A stretch of DNA of 64,000 nucleotides, taken from the NCBI RefSeq assembly GCF_001701025.1, contig NZ_CP016793.1, forward strand, positions 6,386,001 to 6,450,000, read 5' to 3'. Both the position numbers and the translations under genes were made by a program. Below the pieces are notes generated by a model. That model saw nothing but the letters and a program-made list of their open reading frames with translations. It did not search any database and was not told where the DNA came from. Below are positions 8,116 to 19,005 of the stretch, piece after piece (position 1 is the stretch's first letter; each line of letters starts with the position of its first letter). This stretch comes from Lentzea guizhouensis. GTDB taxonomy: Bacteria; Actinomycetota; Actinomycetes; Mycobacteriales; Pseudonocardiaceae.

Positions 8116-11100
8116 ATGAGACGCAGGAACTCATGGCGGACTGGCGCGCTTTTGACGAGCGCGATCATGGCCGTCACCCTGTCCACGCCGACTCAGGCCG
8201 CCCTGGCCCAGGAGATCAGGCCGCACGACCCGCAGAAGCTCAAGTCCGTTCCCGGCAAAGCCGTCGAGGTCACACCACCGGCCACGAGCAGCATCGCCGA
8301 GCAGCGCGGCACACCCGACGTGGTGTGGCCCTCCGCCGGTGGAGGTGAGGTGTCGCTCGCCGCCGCCCAAACCGCCCAAGCCGCCCACACCGCCCAGACC
8401 GCGCAGGTCGGTGCGCTGCCGATCTCGGTGGCCGGCGTCGACGCCGCGAGCCCGGCCAAGGTCAAGCTCGACGTCCTCGGCCGCGACCAGAACAGGTTGC
8501 TGTTCAGGCTCAGCAGCACCGACGCCGCGAAGACCACCGGCAAGGTCGCGGTCACCATCGACTACAGCAAGTTCCGGCACGCTTACGGCGGCGACTGGGC
8601 GTCGCGGCTGCGCATCGTCGGTGGCGACGGCGCGTCAACGGGCCCGGTCCGCAACGACGTGGCCCGCGGCAGGCTGACCGGCGAGGTGCCCGCGAGCGCA
8701 CAGGGCGGCACCTTCGCGCTCGCCGCCGCGCCGGAAGGCCCCGCCGGCGACTACAAGGCGACCTCCCTGTCGCCATCGGGCGAGTGGAAGGTGAGCGCGC
8801 AGACCGGCGCGTTCAGCTGGCAGTACCCCCTGCGCACACCGGAGGCTCCCGGCGGGCTCGCGCCTGAGCTGAGCGTGGGCTACAACTCCGGTTCGGTCGA
8901 CGGCCGCGTCGCCACCACGAACAACCAGACGTCGTCGCTCGGCGAGGGCTGGAACCTGTCGGCCGGATCGGTCGAGCGGCGGTTCAAGGGCTGCGCGGAC
9001 GACCTCGGAGGCAACAACGGCGACACCAAGACCGCGGACCTGTGCTGGTTCAACGACAACGTCTCCATCTCGCTCGGCGGCCGGTCCGGTGAGCTGGTCG
9101 AGGTGGCCGAAGACTCGTGGCGCCTCAAGGACGACGACGGCAGCAAGATCGACAAGGTCGGCTCCGCCTGGCGGCTGACGACGACGGACGGCACCCAGTA
9201 CTTCTTCGGCAGGCACGAGGTTCCCGGCCGCGGAGCCACGAACTCGGTGCTCAGCGTCCCGGTGGCGGGTAACCACAAGGGCGAGCCGTGCTTCAAGGAG
9301 GGTGACTTCACCGGTTCTTTCTGCGCGCAGCCATACCGGTGGAACCTCGACTACGTCGTGGACGCCCACGGCAACACGATGATCTACACCTACGAGAAGC
9401 AGACGAACAAGTACGCCCGCAACGCGGGCAAGGCCACGGACGTCTACGACCGTGCGAGCGAGCTTCGCTTCGTCGAGTACGGCACCCGTGAAGGTGTCGC
9501 GGGCAAGGCGCCGGTCCAGGTCGAGTTCACCTCGGACGACCGGTGCGCCCCCGGCTCGAACTGCGAGCAGAAGACCCCGCAGTCGTGGCCGGACGTGCCG
9601 TGGGACCGCGACTGCACGGCGGCGACGTGCGGTGACCTGTACGCCCCCACGTTCTGGACCACCAAGCGCCTGGCCAAGGTGACCACACGGGTGCTGGCCG
9701 GCACCGAGCACAGGGACGTCGAGAAGTGGGAGTTCGACCACACCTTTCCGGCGCCGGGCGACGGTACGAGCCCGGCGATGTGGCTGAACAGCATCGTGCA
9801 CACCGGACTGTCCGGTGGTGAGGCCAAGACGCCGGCCGTCACCTTCGTGCCCGACCCCGAGGCCAGGGCCAACCGGGTCAACAGCGCACCGGACGGCCTG
9901 CCGCCGGGCAACAAGCACCGCATCCACGCGATCAACACCGAGACCGGTGGGCTGATCGACGTCAACTACCAGGCGGTCAGCTGCAAGGCGGGCCAGTTCC
10001 CGGTACCGGACAACAACTCCGCGCTGTGCTACCCGGTGCGCTGGACGCCGGAGAAGCAGGGCCCGTTCGACGACTGGTACCACAAGTACGTGACCGCCTC
10101 GGTCGGCCTGGTCGACCGCGTTGGTGGAGCGCCGACCCAGTTCACGCACTACGCCTACGACGGCGGCGGCGCGTGGGCGTACCGGGACGATCCGTTCACC
10201 AAGGAGGAGCACCGGACCTGGAACGACTGGCGCGGCTTCGCGAAGGTCAGCGTCCTCAACGGTGACCCGACGAACACGGGCTCGCCGATCCAGTCCGAAA
10301 CCGTGCACCGCTACTTCCGCGGCATGCACGGCGACAAGACCAAGGCGGGCGGCACCAAGTCCGTCCAGGTCGACGGCATCAACGACGACCCGCAGCTCCG
10401 GGGCTTCCAACGGGAAGAGATCGTGCTCAACGGCAAGGGAGGCACCGAGATGAACGCCGCGGTCCACAAGCCGTGGAGCAAGCACACCGGCACGGCGGGC
10501 AACCTCAGGTCGTTCATGGTCGACACCGAGTCCACCACCACCCGGACGACCCGCAAGGACAGCACCCCGCGCCGCACGGAGAAGACCACGACCTTCGACG
10601 ACCACGGCATGCCGGCCAAGGTGAACGACCGCGGTGACGTGGACAACCCGAACGACGACCAGTGCACCACCACGACCTACAAACGCGACACGGCCAAGTG
10701 GCTGCTGGACCTGCCGGGACAGGTCTCGACGATCGGTGTCGCCTGCGGTGGCACGCCGTCATTCCCGCGCGACGCGATCTCGGACGTCATCAACCACTAC
10801 GACGCCGCAGGCAACCTGACCGAGGTCGAGTCGCTCGAATCGCACAACGGCACGGCAAAGCACCGCACGACGACCCGCACCACGTACGACGGGTACGGCC
10901 GTGTGCGGGAGGTGTTCGACGCGCTGGACCGCAGGACGGCGACCACCTACGCGCCGGACACCGGGTTGCCGGCGACGGTCACCGAGACCAACCCGATCGG
11001 CCACACCGTCGTCAAGACGATGGACAACGCGTGGAACCAGCCGACCACCGTGGTGAGCGCCAGCGGTGCACGCACCGACGTCAAGTTCGACCCGCTCGGC

Positions 11101-14100
11101 CGCATCACGGACACGTGGACCCCCGGCCGGTCCAAGGCACGCGGCGACGGGCCCAGCGTGCGGTTCGCCTACGGCATCCGCAACGACGGCGCGACCTGGG
11201 TCAACACGCAGACGTTGAAGGCCAACGGCAACTACGTGTCCGGATACGAGCTGTACGATGGATTCCTGCGTTCGCGGCAGACCCAGCAACCGAGTCCGCA
11301 GGGTGGCCGTGCGCTGACCGACGTCCTCTACGACACGCGCGGCCTGGCAGCGGTGAAGAACGCCGGCTACTACAACAGCGACTCCGCACCCGGCACCGTG
11401 CTGTTCGCTCCCGAGGACGCGCAGATCCCCACGCAGACGATCACGGTGCACGATGGTGCCGAGCGCGCGGTCGAGGAGGTTTACGAGAAGCTCGGCCAAG
11501 CTCAGTGGAAGACCACCACGGCGCACCACGGCGACCACACGGTGGTGACCCCGCCCGCGGGCGGCACGCCGACCACGACGTTCACCGATGCCCGCGGCCA
11601 GGTCACCGAGGTGCGCCAGCACAGGAGCGCCGGAGACCCGCACGACCCGCCGTGCCTACACCAAGGCCGGTGAGCTCGAGAAGCTCGTCGACGCCGCGGG
11701 CAACGAGTGGGTCTCGAAGTACGACGCGGCCGGAAACCTGGTGGAGTCCAAGGACCCGGACAAGGGCGCCGGCACGATGACCTACGACGCGGCCGGCCAG
11801 GTGATCAGCGCGACCGATGCGCGCGGCCAGGTGCTGGTGAACGTCTACGACGTGCTCGGCCGTCGTACCGAGCTGCGCAAGGACTCGGCGACCGGCGAGA
11901 AGCTCGCCACCTGGACCTACGACTCCGTCCGCAGAGGACAGTTGACGGCGAGCACTCGCCACGTGAGCGGCCGCGCCTACACCACGGCGACCACGAGCTT
12001 CGACGCCGCGGACCGGCCGGTCGACACCGAGATCACCATCCCGGCCGGTGAAACCGGTGTGCAGGGTACGCACAAGACGACGACGACCTACCTCCCCGAC
12101 GGCAGCGTCGCGTCGGTGCTCCTGCCCAAGCTCGGCGACCTACCCGCTGAGACGATCGTCTACGAGTACAACGACCTGGGCCTGCCGCACGCCACCTCTG
12201 GTGCTCAGACCTACGTCAGCGCGACGAGCTACACGGCGCTGAACGAGATGACACAGCTGGAGCTGGGCCCCAAGGGCAAGCGCGCCTGGCAGACGGTCTT
12301 CTACCAGGAGGGCACGCGCAGGCCGGAAACCTCGATCGTGCAACGCGAACTGATCGGCTCGCTCGCCGTCGACCAGACCAGCTACCACTACGACCCCGCC
12401 GGCAACGTCAAGCAGGTCGACAACCAGGCCGCGGGTCAGGCGCTCGACCGGCAGTGCTTCGGCTACGACGGGTTGCGGCAGCTGACCGACGCGTGGACCA
12501 GTACTGGGAACTGCGCTGTGACAGGTGGTTCCATCGGTGGCGCCGCGCCGTACTGGAACACGTACCGGCACGACCTGCTCGGCCGGCGCACATCGCACAC
12601 GCAGCGCGGTGACGCCACCGGCGACACGACCACGACGCTGACCTACCCGCAAGCGGGCGAGGCCCAGCCGCACGCGCCGAAGACCGTGGCGGTCTCCGGT
12701 CAGATGCGGAAGTCGAGTGCGGCCGGTGAGTACTCCTACGACAGGACCGGCAACACGGTCGAACGGCCCAGCAGCACCGGCGACCAGCAGTACACCTGGG
12801 ACGCCGAGGGGCAGCTCGCCTCGGTCACGGTCTCAGGAGCCACCACGTCGTTCGTGAACTCCCCGCTCAACGACAGGTTGCTCGCGAAACAGCCGAACGG
12901 CACGACGCTGTACCTGCCGGGCGGCGAGCTGCGCTACGACACGGCGTCCAAGACCCTCAAGGGCACCAGGTACTACCTGCACGGCAGCCAGGTCGTCGGT
13001 GCCAGGACCGCCGCGGGTGTCAGCTACCTGCCCGCGGACAGCCAGGGCACCAGCACCGTGTCGATCAACGCGACCACGCTGCAGGCGGTCAAGCGCCGGT
13101 TCGACCCGTTCGGCATCGCGCGCGGCACCACGCCCGAGCAGTGGCCGGGGGAACGCGGTTTCGTCGGTGGCACGGGGACGTCGGGCACCGGGCTGACCCG
13201 GCTCGGGGTGCGCGACTACGACTCGAACACCGGCAAGTTCATCACCGTCGACCCGGTGCTCGACGGCTCGAACCCCCACCACCTCGACTCCTATTCCTAC
13301 TCCTACAACAACCCGGCCACGTTCAGCGACCCGACCGGCAAGATGCCGTTCGACGAGGAACGGGAAATGCTCGCGTTGAAGATGCGGTCGAAAGGCAGGC
13401 ACGCCGACTCCCAACGGATCCTTGACTCACTTAGGCCCTATCACGCCGCGAAGAAGAAGCAGCAGAACCGGACGTACACGGACTGCGGGCCGTTCGGCGA
13501 CGTCTGTCACCCGAGGAAGATCCGCAAGGTTGATGACGACGTTCGGACGGACCGGGCCGCCGCCGCGCGGGCGTATCAGCGGTTGCTGAACGAGCGCGCC
13601 AAGAAGAACGCGGACGAGATCGGCAAGAACGTGAAGCGGTTCCTGCCGGACGGCGTTCAGTTTTCCTCGCTGCACGACTGGCTCGGCGAGACCGGCTCGG
13701 TGTCGGTGTGCGGCGCCGCCGCCGCGGGCGGCCTTCTCGCCCTCGGAACTGAGGTGTGCGTTCACTTCGACCTCGAGGGGATGGCGTACAGCTGGAGTTC
13801 CAAGGCCGGTGTCGAAGCCGGTGTGGGTGCCAGCGCTGATGCCGTGGTGAAGTTCAACTCCGATGCCGCCGATGAGGTGGGTGGCGGTCTCACCGTCTCC
13901 GCAGAGGCCTCTCCCAAGCTCGTCCTCGGAGTGGGCGGCGCGTGGAAAGCCGGATCCGAGCTGAACCTCGAGACCGGCAAGATCGGTCTCACCGGACAGG
14001 TCAGCGCCAGCGTGGGAGGGAAGGCCTCCTTGGGAGGTGGTTACATGAATGTCGGATGGAACACCGGTTATGTCATAAAATGGGACGATCCCGATTTTGT

Positions 14101-14143
14101 CAATCTTGTCGACTCCTTGCAGAGTTGCACCCGCTGCAGGTGA
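8116..14143 (+). pseudogene. RHS-repeat secreted protein, frameshifted
   Basis: This is a roughly 2,009-residue RHS/YD-repeat protein split into two frames by an extra base near 11634-11650. The first frame ends in a short unrelated tail; the second resumes with RRAYTKAGELEKLVDAAG. It has a signal peptide (residues 1-36), a beta-rich SpvB-like N-terminal region, many YDxxGR repeats and an RHS core motif (RDYDSNTGKFITVDP) near 13211. A unique 275-residue C-terminal region follows the core, with a Gly/Ala-rich segment and a Cys-containing tail. I do not recognise this domain. In polymorphic toxins this position carries the effector, but no immunity gene follows because a convergent regulator starts at once. 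The final 80 bases are notably AT-rich compared with the rest. The frameshift may be real or a read error. Confidence 0.75.
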
Positions 14144-14225
14144 GATTGGTCAAGTGAGGGAGGACAGGACGTTCACCAGACGCGTCTGCCTGGTCGACGT
14201 CAAGGACCAGACCGGTTGACCTGTC

Positions 14226-14263
14226 GAGCCTGGACGTGCCGGGACACCGGCACGTCCAGGCTC
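14226..14263. terminator. Bidirectional terminator between RHS and SARP genes
   Basis: A perfect 17-bp stem (GAGCCTGGACGTGCCGG and its complement) with a 4-base loop lies between the convergent RHS and SARP genes. It overlaps the SARP stop codon. Confidence 0.8.
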
Positions 14264-16946
14264 AGCCCAGGTCGGCCAGCAATGCCCGGATCTCCTCGGC
14301 CTTGCCCTCGCGACTCTGCGTCTCGTACATCTCCAGCGCCTCCTGCCACACCCGCCGGGCCGCAGCCCGATCTCCCAGTGCCGCATGGGTTCTGCCGAGC
14401 CGCGACAGGATGTCCGCCCCGACGTACACACCACTGATCCGCTGGTACAGCTCGCGGGCGCGCTCGTAATGTGCCAGCGCCTCGTGGAAGTCGCCGGTCT
14501 CGTACGCCACCAGGCCGAGACTGTCCACAGAGGCCGCTTCACCGTCCACGTGCTCGATCGAGCGGTACAGCTCGACGGCGGCGGAGCTGTGGGTCCTCGC
14601 CTGCTCGTAGTCGCCGGTGCGCGCACTGAACCAGCCGACCGCGGCATGGCCCTGAGCAAGCCACATCGTCCGATCCAGCTTCATGTACAGCTGTAGCGCA
14701 GCCCGCGCGTGTGTGAGCCCTTGGGCGAAGTCGCCCTGCTGCTCCGACAGCACGCCGAGCACGTAACGGCATTGCGCCTGACCGGCCACGTCGCCGATGC
14801 GGTGGGAGATGTCGATCGAGTGCTCGAGGTGCCGCCGTGCGAGCTCGTGTGCACCGAGCCGGGCATGTGCGTCGGCGACTCTGCGGTGTGCGAGCGCTTC
14901 GGCTTGAGGCTCGGCCAGCTCCTGGGTGGCGCGCAGTCCCGTCTGAGTCGTCTCCAGGGCATCGTGGGTGAGACCGCGCCGGAAGTGGTACGTGGTGAGC
15001 GTCCATGTCAGCTTCCACGTGCGGTCGTGCCATCCGCGCTCCTCGGCCATCCGGATGGTGGCGAGGAGCGAGTGGTGTTCCTGTTTCAACCACTCCATCG
15101 CGGCACCTGCGTCAACGAGGTCCTCGGCGACGACATCCGACTCGGGCAAGGAGATGTCGGGGCGTTGTGGGTAGAGCAGACGCTCGGCCCGGTACGCCCT
15201 GAACAGGTAGTGGTCGACCAGTCGCAGCGCTGCCTGGTCGGCGTTTGGCAGACCGCTCGCCTCCTCGCGGGCGTACAACCGCACCAGGTCGTGCATCCGG
15301 TAGCGGCCTGCGTGCACCTCGGTGAGCAGGTGGGCGTCGACCAGCACGTCCAGCGGCAGGGCGTCGATCGGCATGTCCGCGAGCGCGCCAACCGCCTGCG
15401 TGCTGATTTCGGTGCTCGGGGCCAGGCCCAGCAGCCGGAACAGTTCCAGCGCATCTTCTGGCAGTGCCCGGCACGAGGTCGCGAGGACGGACCTCAGGCC
15501 GGCCTCGGTGTCGTCCAACGCGTCCAGCCGGTCCGCCTCGTCGCGCAACTCCGCCGCCAGCACGGCCAGCGGTAGCCGCGGGCTCATCGCGGCCCGGCTC
15601 GCGACGATGCTCAGCGCCAACGGCAGACCACCGCACCAGCGCAGCACCTCGGCGACTGCGTCAGGCTCGGCGGCCAGCCGATCCGCGGGCAACCTGCGCG
15701 CGATCAGGTCGTGTGCCTCGGCGTCGCTCAAGGTGTCCAGGTCGATCACGTGCGCCCCGTGCGCCACCACGAGCTTGGTCAGCCGACGCCGGCTCGTCAC
15801 CACCATTGCGCACAACGGGCTGCCGGCCAGCAGCGGTTCGACCTGTGCGGTGTCCGCGGCGTTGTCGAGCACGATCATCATCCGCCGCGTCGCCAGCAGG
15901 CTGCGGTACAGCGCCGCCTGCGCGTCGACGCTCGAGGGCAGGTCCGCGGCGGCGACTCCGAGCGCGGAGAGGAACCCGCTCAACGCCGTGGACGGAGTGA
16001 CCGGATGGTCAACGGGGTCGAACCCGCGCAGGTCGACGTACAGCTGACCGTCGGGAAAGCGGTCCAGGTGCTCGTAGGCCCAGCGCAGCGCGAGCCACGT
16101 CTTGCCGATGCCACCCCCACCGCCGATCCCGGACACCACGACGGTGCCGAGGCCGTCGGCGAGCTGCCCGAGCTCGCGTTCCCGTCCGGTGAACAGGCGT
16201 GGCTCGGCGGGCAGCTGCCGCGGCACATCACGTGTGCCGGGGACCAACGCCGGGTCTGCCTCGAGCATCCGCTGGTGCAGCTTCCGCACGGCCGCACCGG
16301 GGTCGACGCCCAGTTCGTCCGCGAGCGTGCGGCGCAACCGCTGGAAGTGTTCCAACGCCTCGGCTTGCCGGCCGTTCCGGTAGAGCGCGAGCATGAACTG
16401 CCGTGCCACCCGTTCGTCCAGCGGTTGGGCGACGGTCATCGCCCTGAGCTCGGCGACCAGCTCGTGATGCCGTCCGGCGTCGAGCAGCTGGTCGTTGTGG
16501 TCGAGCTGCGCGGTGAGGCGGTCCGCGTCCAGCCGCGCCCGCACCTCGACCGCCCACGGGCTGTCCATCCCACGCAGTGCCTCACCTCGCCACAACGCGA
16601 GCGCCTCGCCCAGCGCACCGGTGCCGACCAGGTGTGCGAAGAGGTGCACGTCGATCGTCAACGGGTCGGCGACCAGCACGTACCCGCCACTGCGGCGTTC
16701 GATGGCGACGCCGCCCTCGGCGAGCACAGGTCGCAACCGGGACACGTAGGTGAACAGGGAGTTGCGGGTCGAACGGTTGCCGCGGTCGCCCCACACGCGT
16801 GTGACGAGCTGGTCGGTCGACACCGTCTTGTTCACATCGACCAGCAGTGCTGCCAGCACCGCGCGTTTCCGCGCGTGACCCACTTCGATCACGCGGTCGC
16901 CGACGAGCATCTCCAGTTCGCCGAGCAGGTTGAACCGCGTAGTCAC
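14262..16946 (-). CDS. SARP/AfsR-family transcriptional regulator with NB-ARC and TPR domains
   Basis: This 894-residue protein is of AfsR-like architecture. Residues 1-95 form an OmpR-type winged helix (ARKRAVLAALLV, GGYVLVADP). Residues 100-245 form the bacterial transcriptional activator domain with its helical repeats (GRQAEALEHFQRLRRTL). Residues 260-560 form an NB-ARC-type STAND ATPase with a glycine-rich P-loop (GGGGGIGKTWLALR) and Walker B MMIVLDNAAD. The rest consists of TPR repeats (ALAHYERARELYQ). STAND regulators activate transcription after signal-induced ATP-dependent oligomerisation. The gene starts with GTG and is divergent from the next regulator. It may act on its own neighbours or on distant secondary-metabolism genes; nothing here fixes the target. 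Confidence 0.9.
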   Translation of the reverse strand: MTTRFNLLGELEMLVGDRVIEVGHARKRAVLAALLVDVNKTVSTDQLVTRVWGDRGNRSTRNSLFTYVSRLRPVLAEGGVAIERRSGGYVLVADPLTIDVHLFAHLVGTGALGEALALWRGEALRGMDSPWAVEVRARLDADRLTAQLDHNDQLLDAGRHHELVAELRAMTVAQPLDERVARQFMLALYRNGRQAEALEHFQRLRRTLADELGVDPGAAVRKLHQRMLEADPALVPGTRDVPRQLPAEPRLFTGRERELGQLADGLGTVVVSGIGGGGGIGKTWLALRWAYEHLDRFPDGQLYVDLRGFDPVDHPVTPSTALSGFLSALGVAAADLPSSVDAQAALYRSLLATRRMMIVLDNAADTAQVEPLLAGSPLCAMVVTSRRRLTKLVVAHGAHVIDLDTLSDAEAHDLIARRLPADRLAAEPDAVAEVLRWCGGLPLALSIVASRAAMSPRLPLAVLAAELRDEADRLDALDDTEAGLRSVLATSCRALPEDALELFRLLGLAPSTEISTQAVGALADMPIDALPLDVLVDAHLLTEVHAGRYRMHDLVRLYAREEASGLPNADQAALRLVDHYLFRAYRAERLLYPQRPDISLPESDVVAEDLVDAGAAMEWLKQEHHSLLATIRMAEERGWHDRTWKLTWTLTTYHFRRGLTHDALETTQTGLRATQELAEPQAEALAHRRVADAHARLGAHELARRHLEHSIDISHRIGDVAGQAQCRYVLGVLSEQQGDFAQGLTHARAALQLYMKLDRTMWLAQGHAAVGWFSARTGDYEQARTHSSAAVELYRSIEHVDGEAASVDSLGLVAYETGDFHEALAHYERARELYQRISGVYVGADILSRLGRTHAALGDRAAARRVWQEALEMYETQSREGKAEEIRALLADLG

Positions 16947-17013
16947 CTCTTCAAGATCCTTTCAAGGTCCTCCGCGCAATCCTGGCACGCGGCGTTCAAC
17001 GGGGGGAGAAGCG

Positions 17014-17541
17014 GTGCTGCGGTTGCACTTCGGGGTGGACGACGTGGCGAGAACCCGGTTCAGCGGAGGAGGGCTCAACGGCAGACACCTGGCGTTGGGC
17101 GTGGCGGAGGCGCTGAACTCACTGCACCCGAGGATCAGCTGGCGGTCGCCGGTGCTCGAGGTGCGGGCGACGGGCTCACGGGAGGTGCGGCTGCAGGGCT
17201 GCGGCCTGCTGCTGCAGTGCGTGGTCGGGCCGTTCCAGCTGATCATGGACACCGGCGTCCAGCCGGTGCTCCGCTACCCGGCCCAGGCCCGTGACCAGGC
17301 AGTGGGCGCGCACGCGGACCCGCTGACCGAGGTGCTCGGCCGCACCCGCGCGAAAGCGTTGCGTGCGCTGGAGAACGAGCTGACGACCACGGAGCTGGCA
17401 CGCAGTCTCGGTGTCAGCCCGGCCACGGCTTCGCAGTCGGCGGCGGCGTTGCGCGGTGCCGGGCTGATCGCCACCCGCCGGCAGGGCAAGGAGGTGCGGC
17501 ACCGGATGACGCGCAAAGGCTGGGAAATGCTCGTCGTGTGA
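17014..17541 (+). CDS. Winged-helix (ArsR-like) regulator with unusual N-terminal domain
   Basis: This 175-residue protein has a C-terminal winged helix (residues 110-175) with recognition segment LARSLGVSPATASQSAAALR and wing TRRQGKEVRHRMTRKG. The first 105 residues contain a region (LRLHFGVDDVARTRF) typical of actinomycete ArsR relatives, in which a ligand or dimer domain precedes the DNA-binding domain. The GTG start at 17014 follows GGGGGGAGA. It is divergent from the SARP gene, with 67 bases between them, so both may share control. The ligand is unknown. Confidence 0.75.
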   Translation: MLRLHFGVDDVARTRFSGGGLNGRHLALGVAEALNSLHPRISWRSPVLEVRATGSREVRLQGCGLLLQCVVGPFQLIMDTGVQPVLRYPAQARDQAVGAHADPLTEVLGRTRAKALRALENELTTTELARSLGVSPATASQSAAALRGAGLIATRRQGKEVRHRMTRKGWEMLVV

Positions 17542-17619
17542 CCGCACCTGAGCCGAGCGTCGCGACCTTGTGCCCGCCCTCTGCGACCGCGTCAGCGAAC
17601 AAGCCGCGCTGCCGGCCCG

Positions 17620-17988
17620 TCAGGCTGCGGGCTCTTCCTGCAGGGCGCGCACCTCGATCTTGGACCGCAGTGCCTTCGAGGCCTGCTTGGTCCACTCGAT
17701 CGCGACGTCGTCGTTCTCGGCCTCGATGATCCAGAAGCCACCGAGGTACTCGGCGGCCTCGGCGAACGGGCCCGGTGTGAGCACGGGGCTGTCGCCGGAG
17801 TAGTCCACGGTGGTCGCGCTCGACGGTGGCTGCAGGCCCCCGGCGGTCACGAACGCGCCCGCCTCCACGAGGGCGGTGTTGAACGCCCCGACCGCGGCGA
17901 TGACCTCCTGCAGCTCCGCGGGGTCCATGTTCTCCATCGTCGGCTCCTCGGCGGAGTCGTGCGGCAGGCTCAGGAAGTACTTCGTCAT
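17620..17988 (-). CDS. YCII-family protein
   Basis: This 122-residue protein carries the YCII fold with the characteristic PFAEAAEYLGGFWIIEA segment near residue 75 and a terminal EVRALQEE. Proteins of this kind often sit beside ECF sigma factors or ArsR/SRPBCC genes in actinomycetes; their biochemical role is not established. It is divergent from the ArsR-SRPBCC-hydrolase operon. The start at 17988 (MTKYFLSLPHDS) matches the family N-terminus. Confidence 0.85.
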   Translation of the reverse strand: MTKYFLSLPHDSAEEPTMENMDPAELQEVIAAVGAFNTALVEAGAFVTAGGLQPPSSATTVDYSGDSPVLTPGPFAEAAEYLGGFWIIEAENDDVAIEWTKQASKALRSKIEVRALQEEPAA

Positions 17989-18128
17989 CGTCGTCTCCTC
18001 GTCGTGCGGCCGTCGGCCGTTGCGTGATGCCCGAAACGCTAGGCGGGGCTCGGCGCTGGCGAATCAGTCATCGTGACTGGTGTCCGGGGGACGATGACCA
18101 GCTGTGGTTCGAGCTGCGGACACCGTAG

Positions 18129-18163
18129 ATACACTTGTGTGTATATATGGCTACGTGTATGTT
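18129..18163 (+). promoter_or_regulatory. arsR promoter with overlapping palindromic operator
   Basis: A -35-like TTGTGT (18135-18140) is separated by 17 bases from a -10-like TATGTT (18158-18163). The -10 ends 7 bases before the ATG at 18171, which implies a leaderless transcript. The palindrome ATACAC-TTGT-GTGTAT (18129-18144) covers the -35 and is the natural site for autorepression by the ArsR protein. Confidence 0.6.
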
Positions 18164-18170
18164 CAAGCCC

Positions 18171-18491
18171 ATGGTCGACACCGTGCAGCGCCGGTTGACG
18201 GCGATTTCGGAGCCGAACCGGTTCCGGATCGTCGAGTTGCTCAGGGATGGCCCGCAGTCGGTCGGCGGCATCGTCGACGCGCTCGACATGGGCCAGCCGC
18301 AGGTGTCGCGGCACCTGCGGCTGCTGGCCGAAGCGGGTGTGGTCGAGGCGACGAAGCAGGCGCAGCAGCGGATCTACCGGCTGCGCCCGGAGTCCATGCG
18401 CGAGCTGAGCGACTGGACGCAGCGGTTCGCCGGCCTGTGGGCGGAACGGATGGATCGTCTCGGCTCCTTCCTCGAGGAGACGGGACAGTGA
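18171..18491 (+). CDS. ArsR-family repressor
   Basis: This 106-residue ArsR/SmtB-type winged-helix protein contains ISEPNRFRIVELLRDGPQSV and the recognition helix GQPQVSRHLRLLAEAG, followed by a wing (QQRIYRLRPESM). No metal-binding Cys pair is visible, so it belongs to the branch that accompanies SRPBCC proteins rather than the metal sensors. The start at 18171 is preferred over upstream ATGs because it stands 7 bases behind a good -10 element and just downstream of a palindromic operator. It is the first gene of an operon with the SRPBCC protein and the hydrolase. Confidence 0.85.
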   Translation: MVDTVQRRLTAISEPNRFRIVELLRDGPQSVGGIVDALDMGQPQVSRHLRLLAEAGVVEATKQAQQRIYRLRPESMRELSDWTQRFAGLWAERMDRLGSFLEETGQ

Positions 18492-18502
18492 GGAGCCAGG
18501 AC

Positions 18503-18994
18503 ATGTCCGGGGACGGCATCGTGATCGACAGGTCGCGCAACACCGTCCACATCAGTCGCACCTACGCGGCCACTGTGGACCGTGCGTGGTGGGCGTGGAC
18601 CGACGCCGAGGCCATCGCGAAGTGGTGGGGTCCGCGGGGCTGGGCCGCCACCGTGTACGAGATGGACGTCCGGCCGGGTGGGCGCTGGCGGTTCGAGATC
18701 GCGCCGGTCGACGGATCGGCCGCGCCGGTCCGCGGTCTCGCCACCTACAAGGTGGTCGTCGTCGAGGCCGAGCTGGCCTACGACGACACGTTCGCCGACG
18801 AGGCCTGGCAACCCGACGGCACGGCGTCGTTTCCGACCGAGGTCAGCTTCACCTCGACCGAGGCCGGCTGCCGGGTCGAGGTCGCGGCGAGGTTCCCCGA
18901 CGGCGAGGCGCTGCGGCAGGCGGTCGAGCTGCAGATGGCCCAGGGCTACGCCGAGGCCCTCGACCGCCTCGACAACCTGCTCGAAACGACCTAG
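18503..18994 (+). CDS. SRPBCC/AHSA1-family protein
   Basis: This 163-residue START-like protein has the AHSA1 signature: a charged first strand (ISRTYAATVDRAWWAWTDAE), the WWGPRG turn and the PGGRWRFEI strand. These proteins form a hydrophobic cavity and are typically encoded directly after an ArsR repressor. The ATG at 18503 is chosen because AGGAG precedes it by 7 bases; a GTG at 18488 overlaps the ArsR stop and is less well placed. Its ligand is unknown. Confidence 0.85.
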   Translation: MSGDGIVIDRSRNTVHISRTYAATVDRAWWAWTDAEAIAKWWGPRGWAATVYEMDVRPGGRWRFEIAPVDGSAAPVRGLATYKVVVVEAELAYDDTFADEAWQPDGTASFPTEVSFTSTEAGCRVEVAARFPDGEALRQAVELQMAQGYAEALDRLDNLLETT

Positions 18995-19005
18995 GAGACA
19001 CGAAC

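Noticed and set aside
8341..8410. Repeated GCCCAAACCGCCCAAGCC stretch as a CRISPR or tandem-repeat array
   Set aside because: It encodes a short Ala/Gln/Thr linker (AAQTAQAAHTAQTAQ) inside the RHS gene; the units are imperfect and too short.
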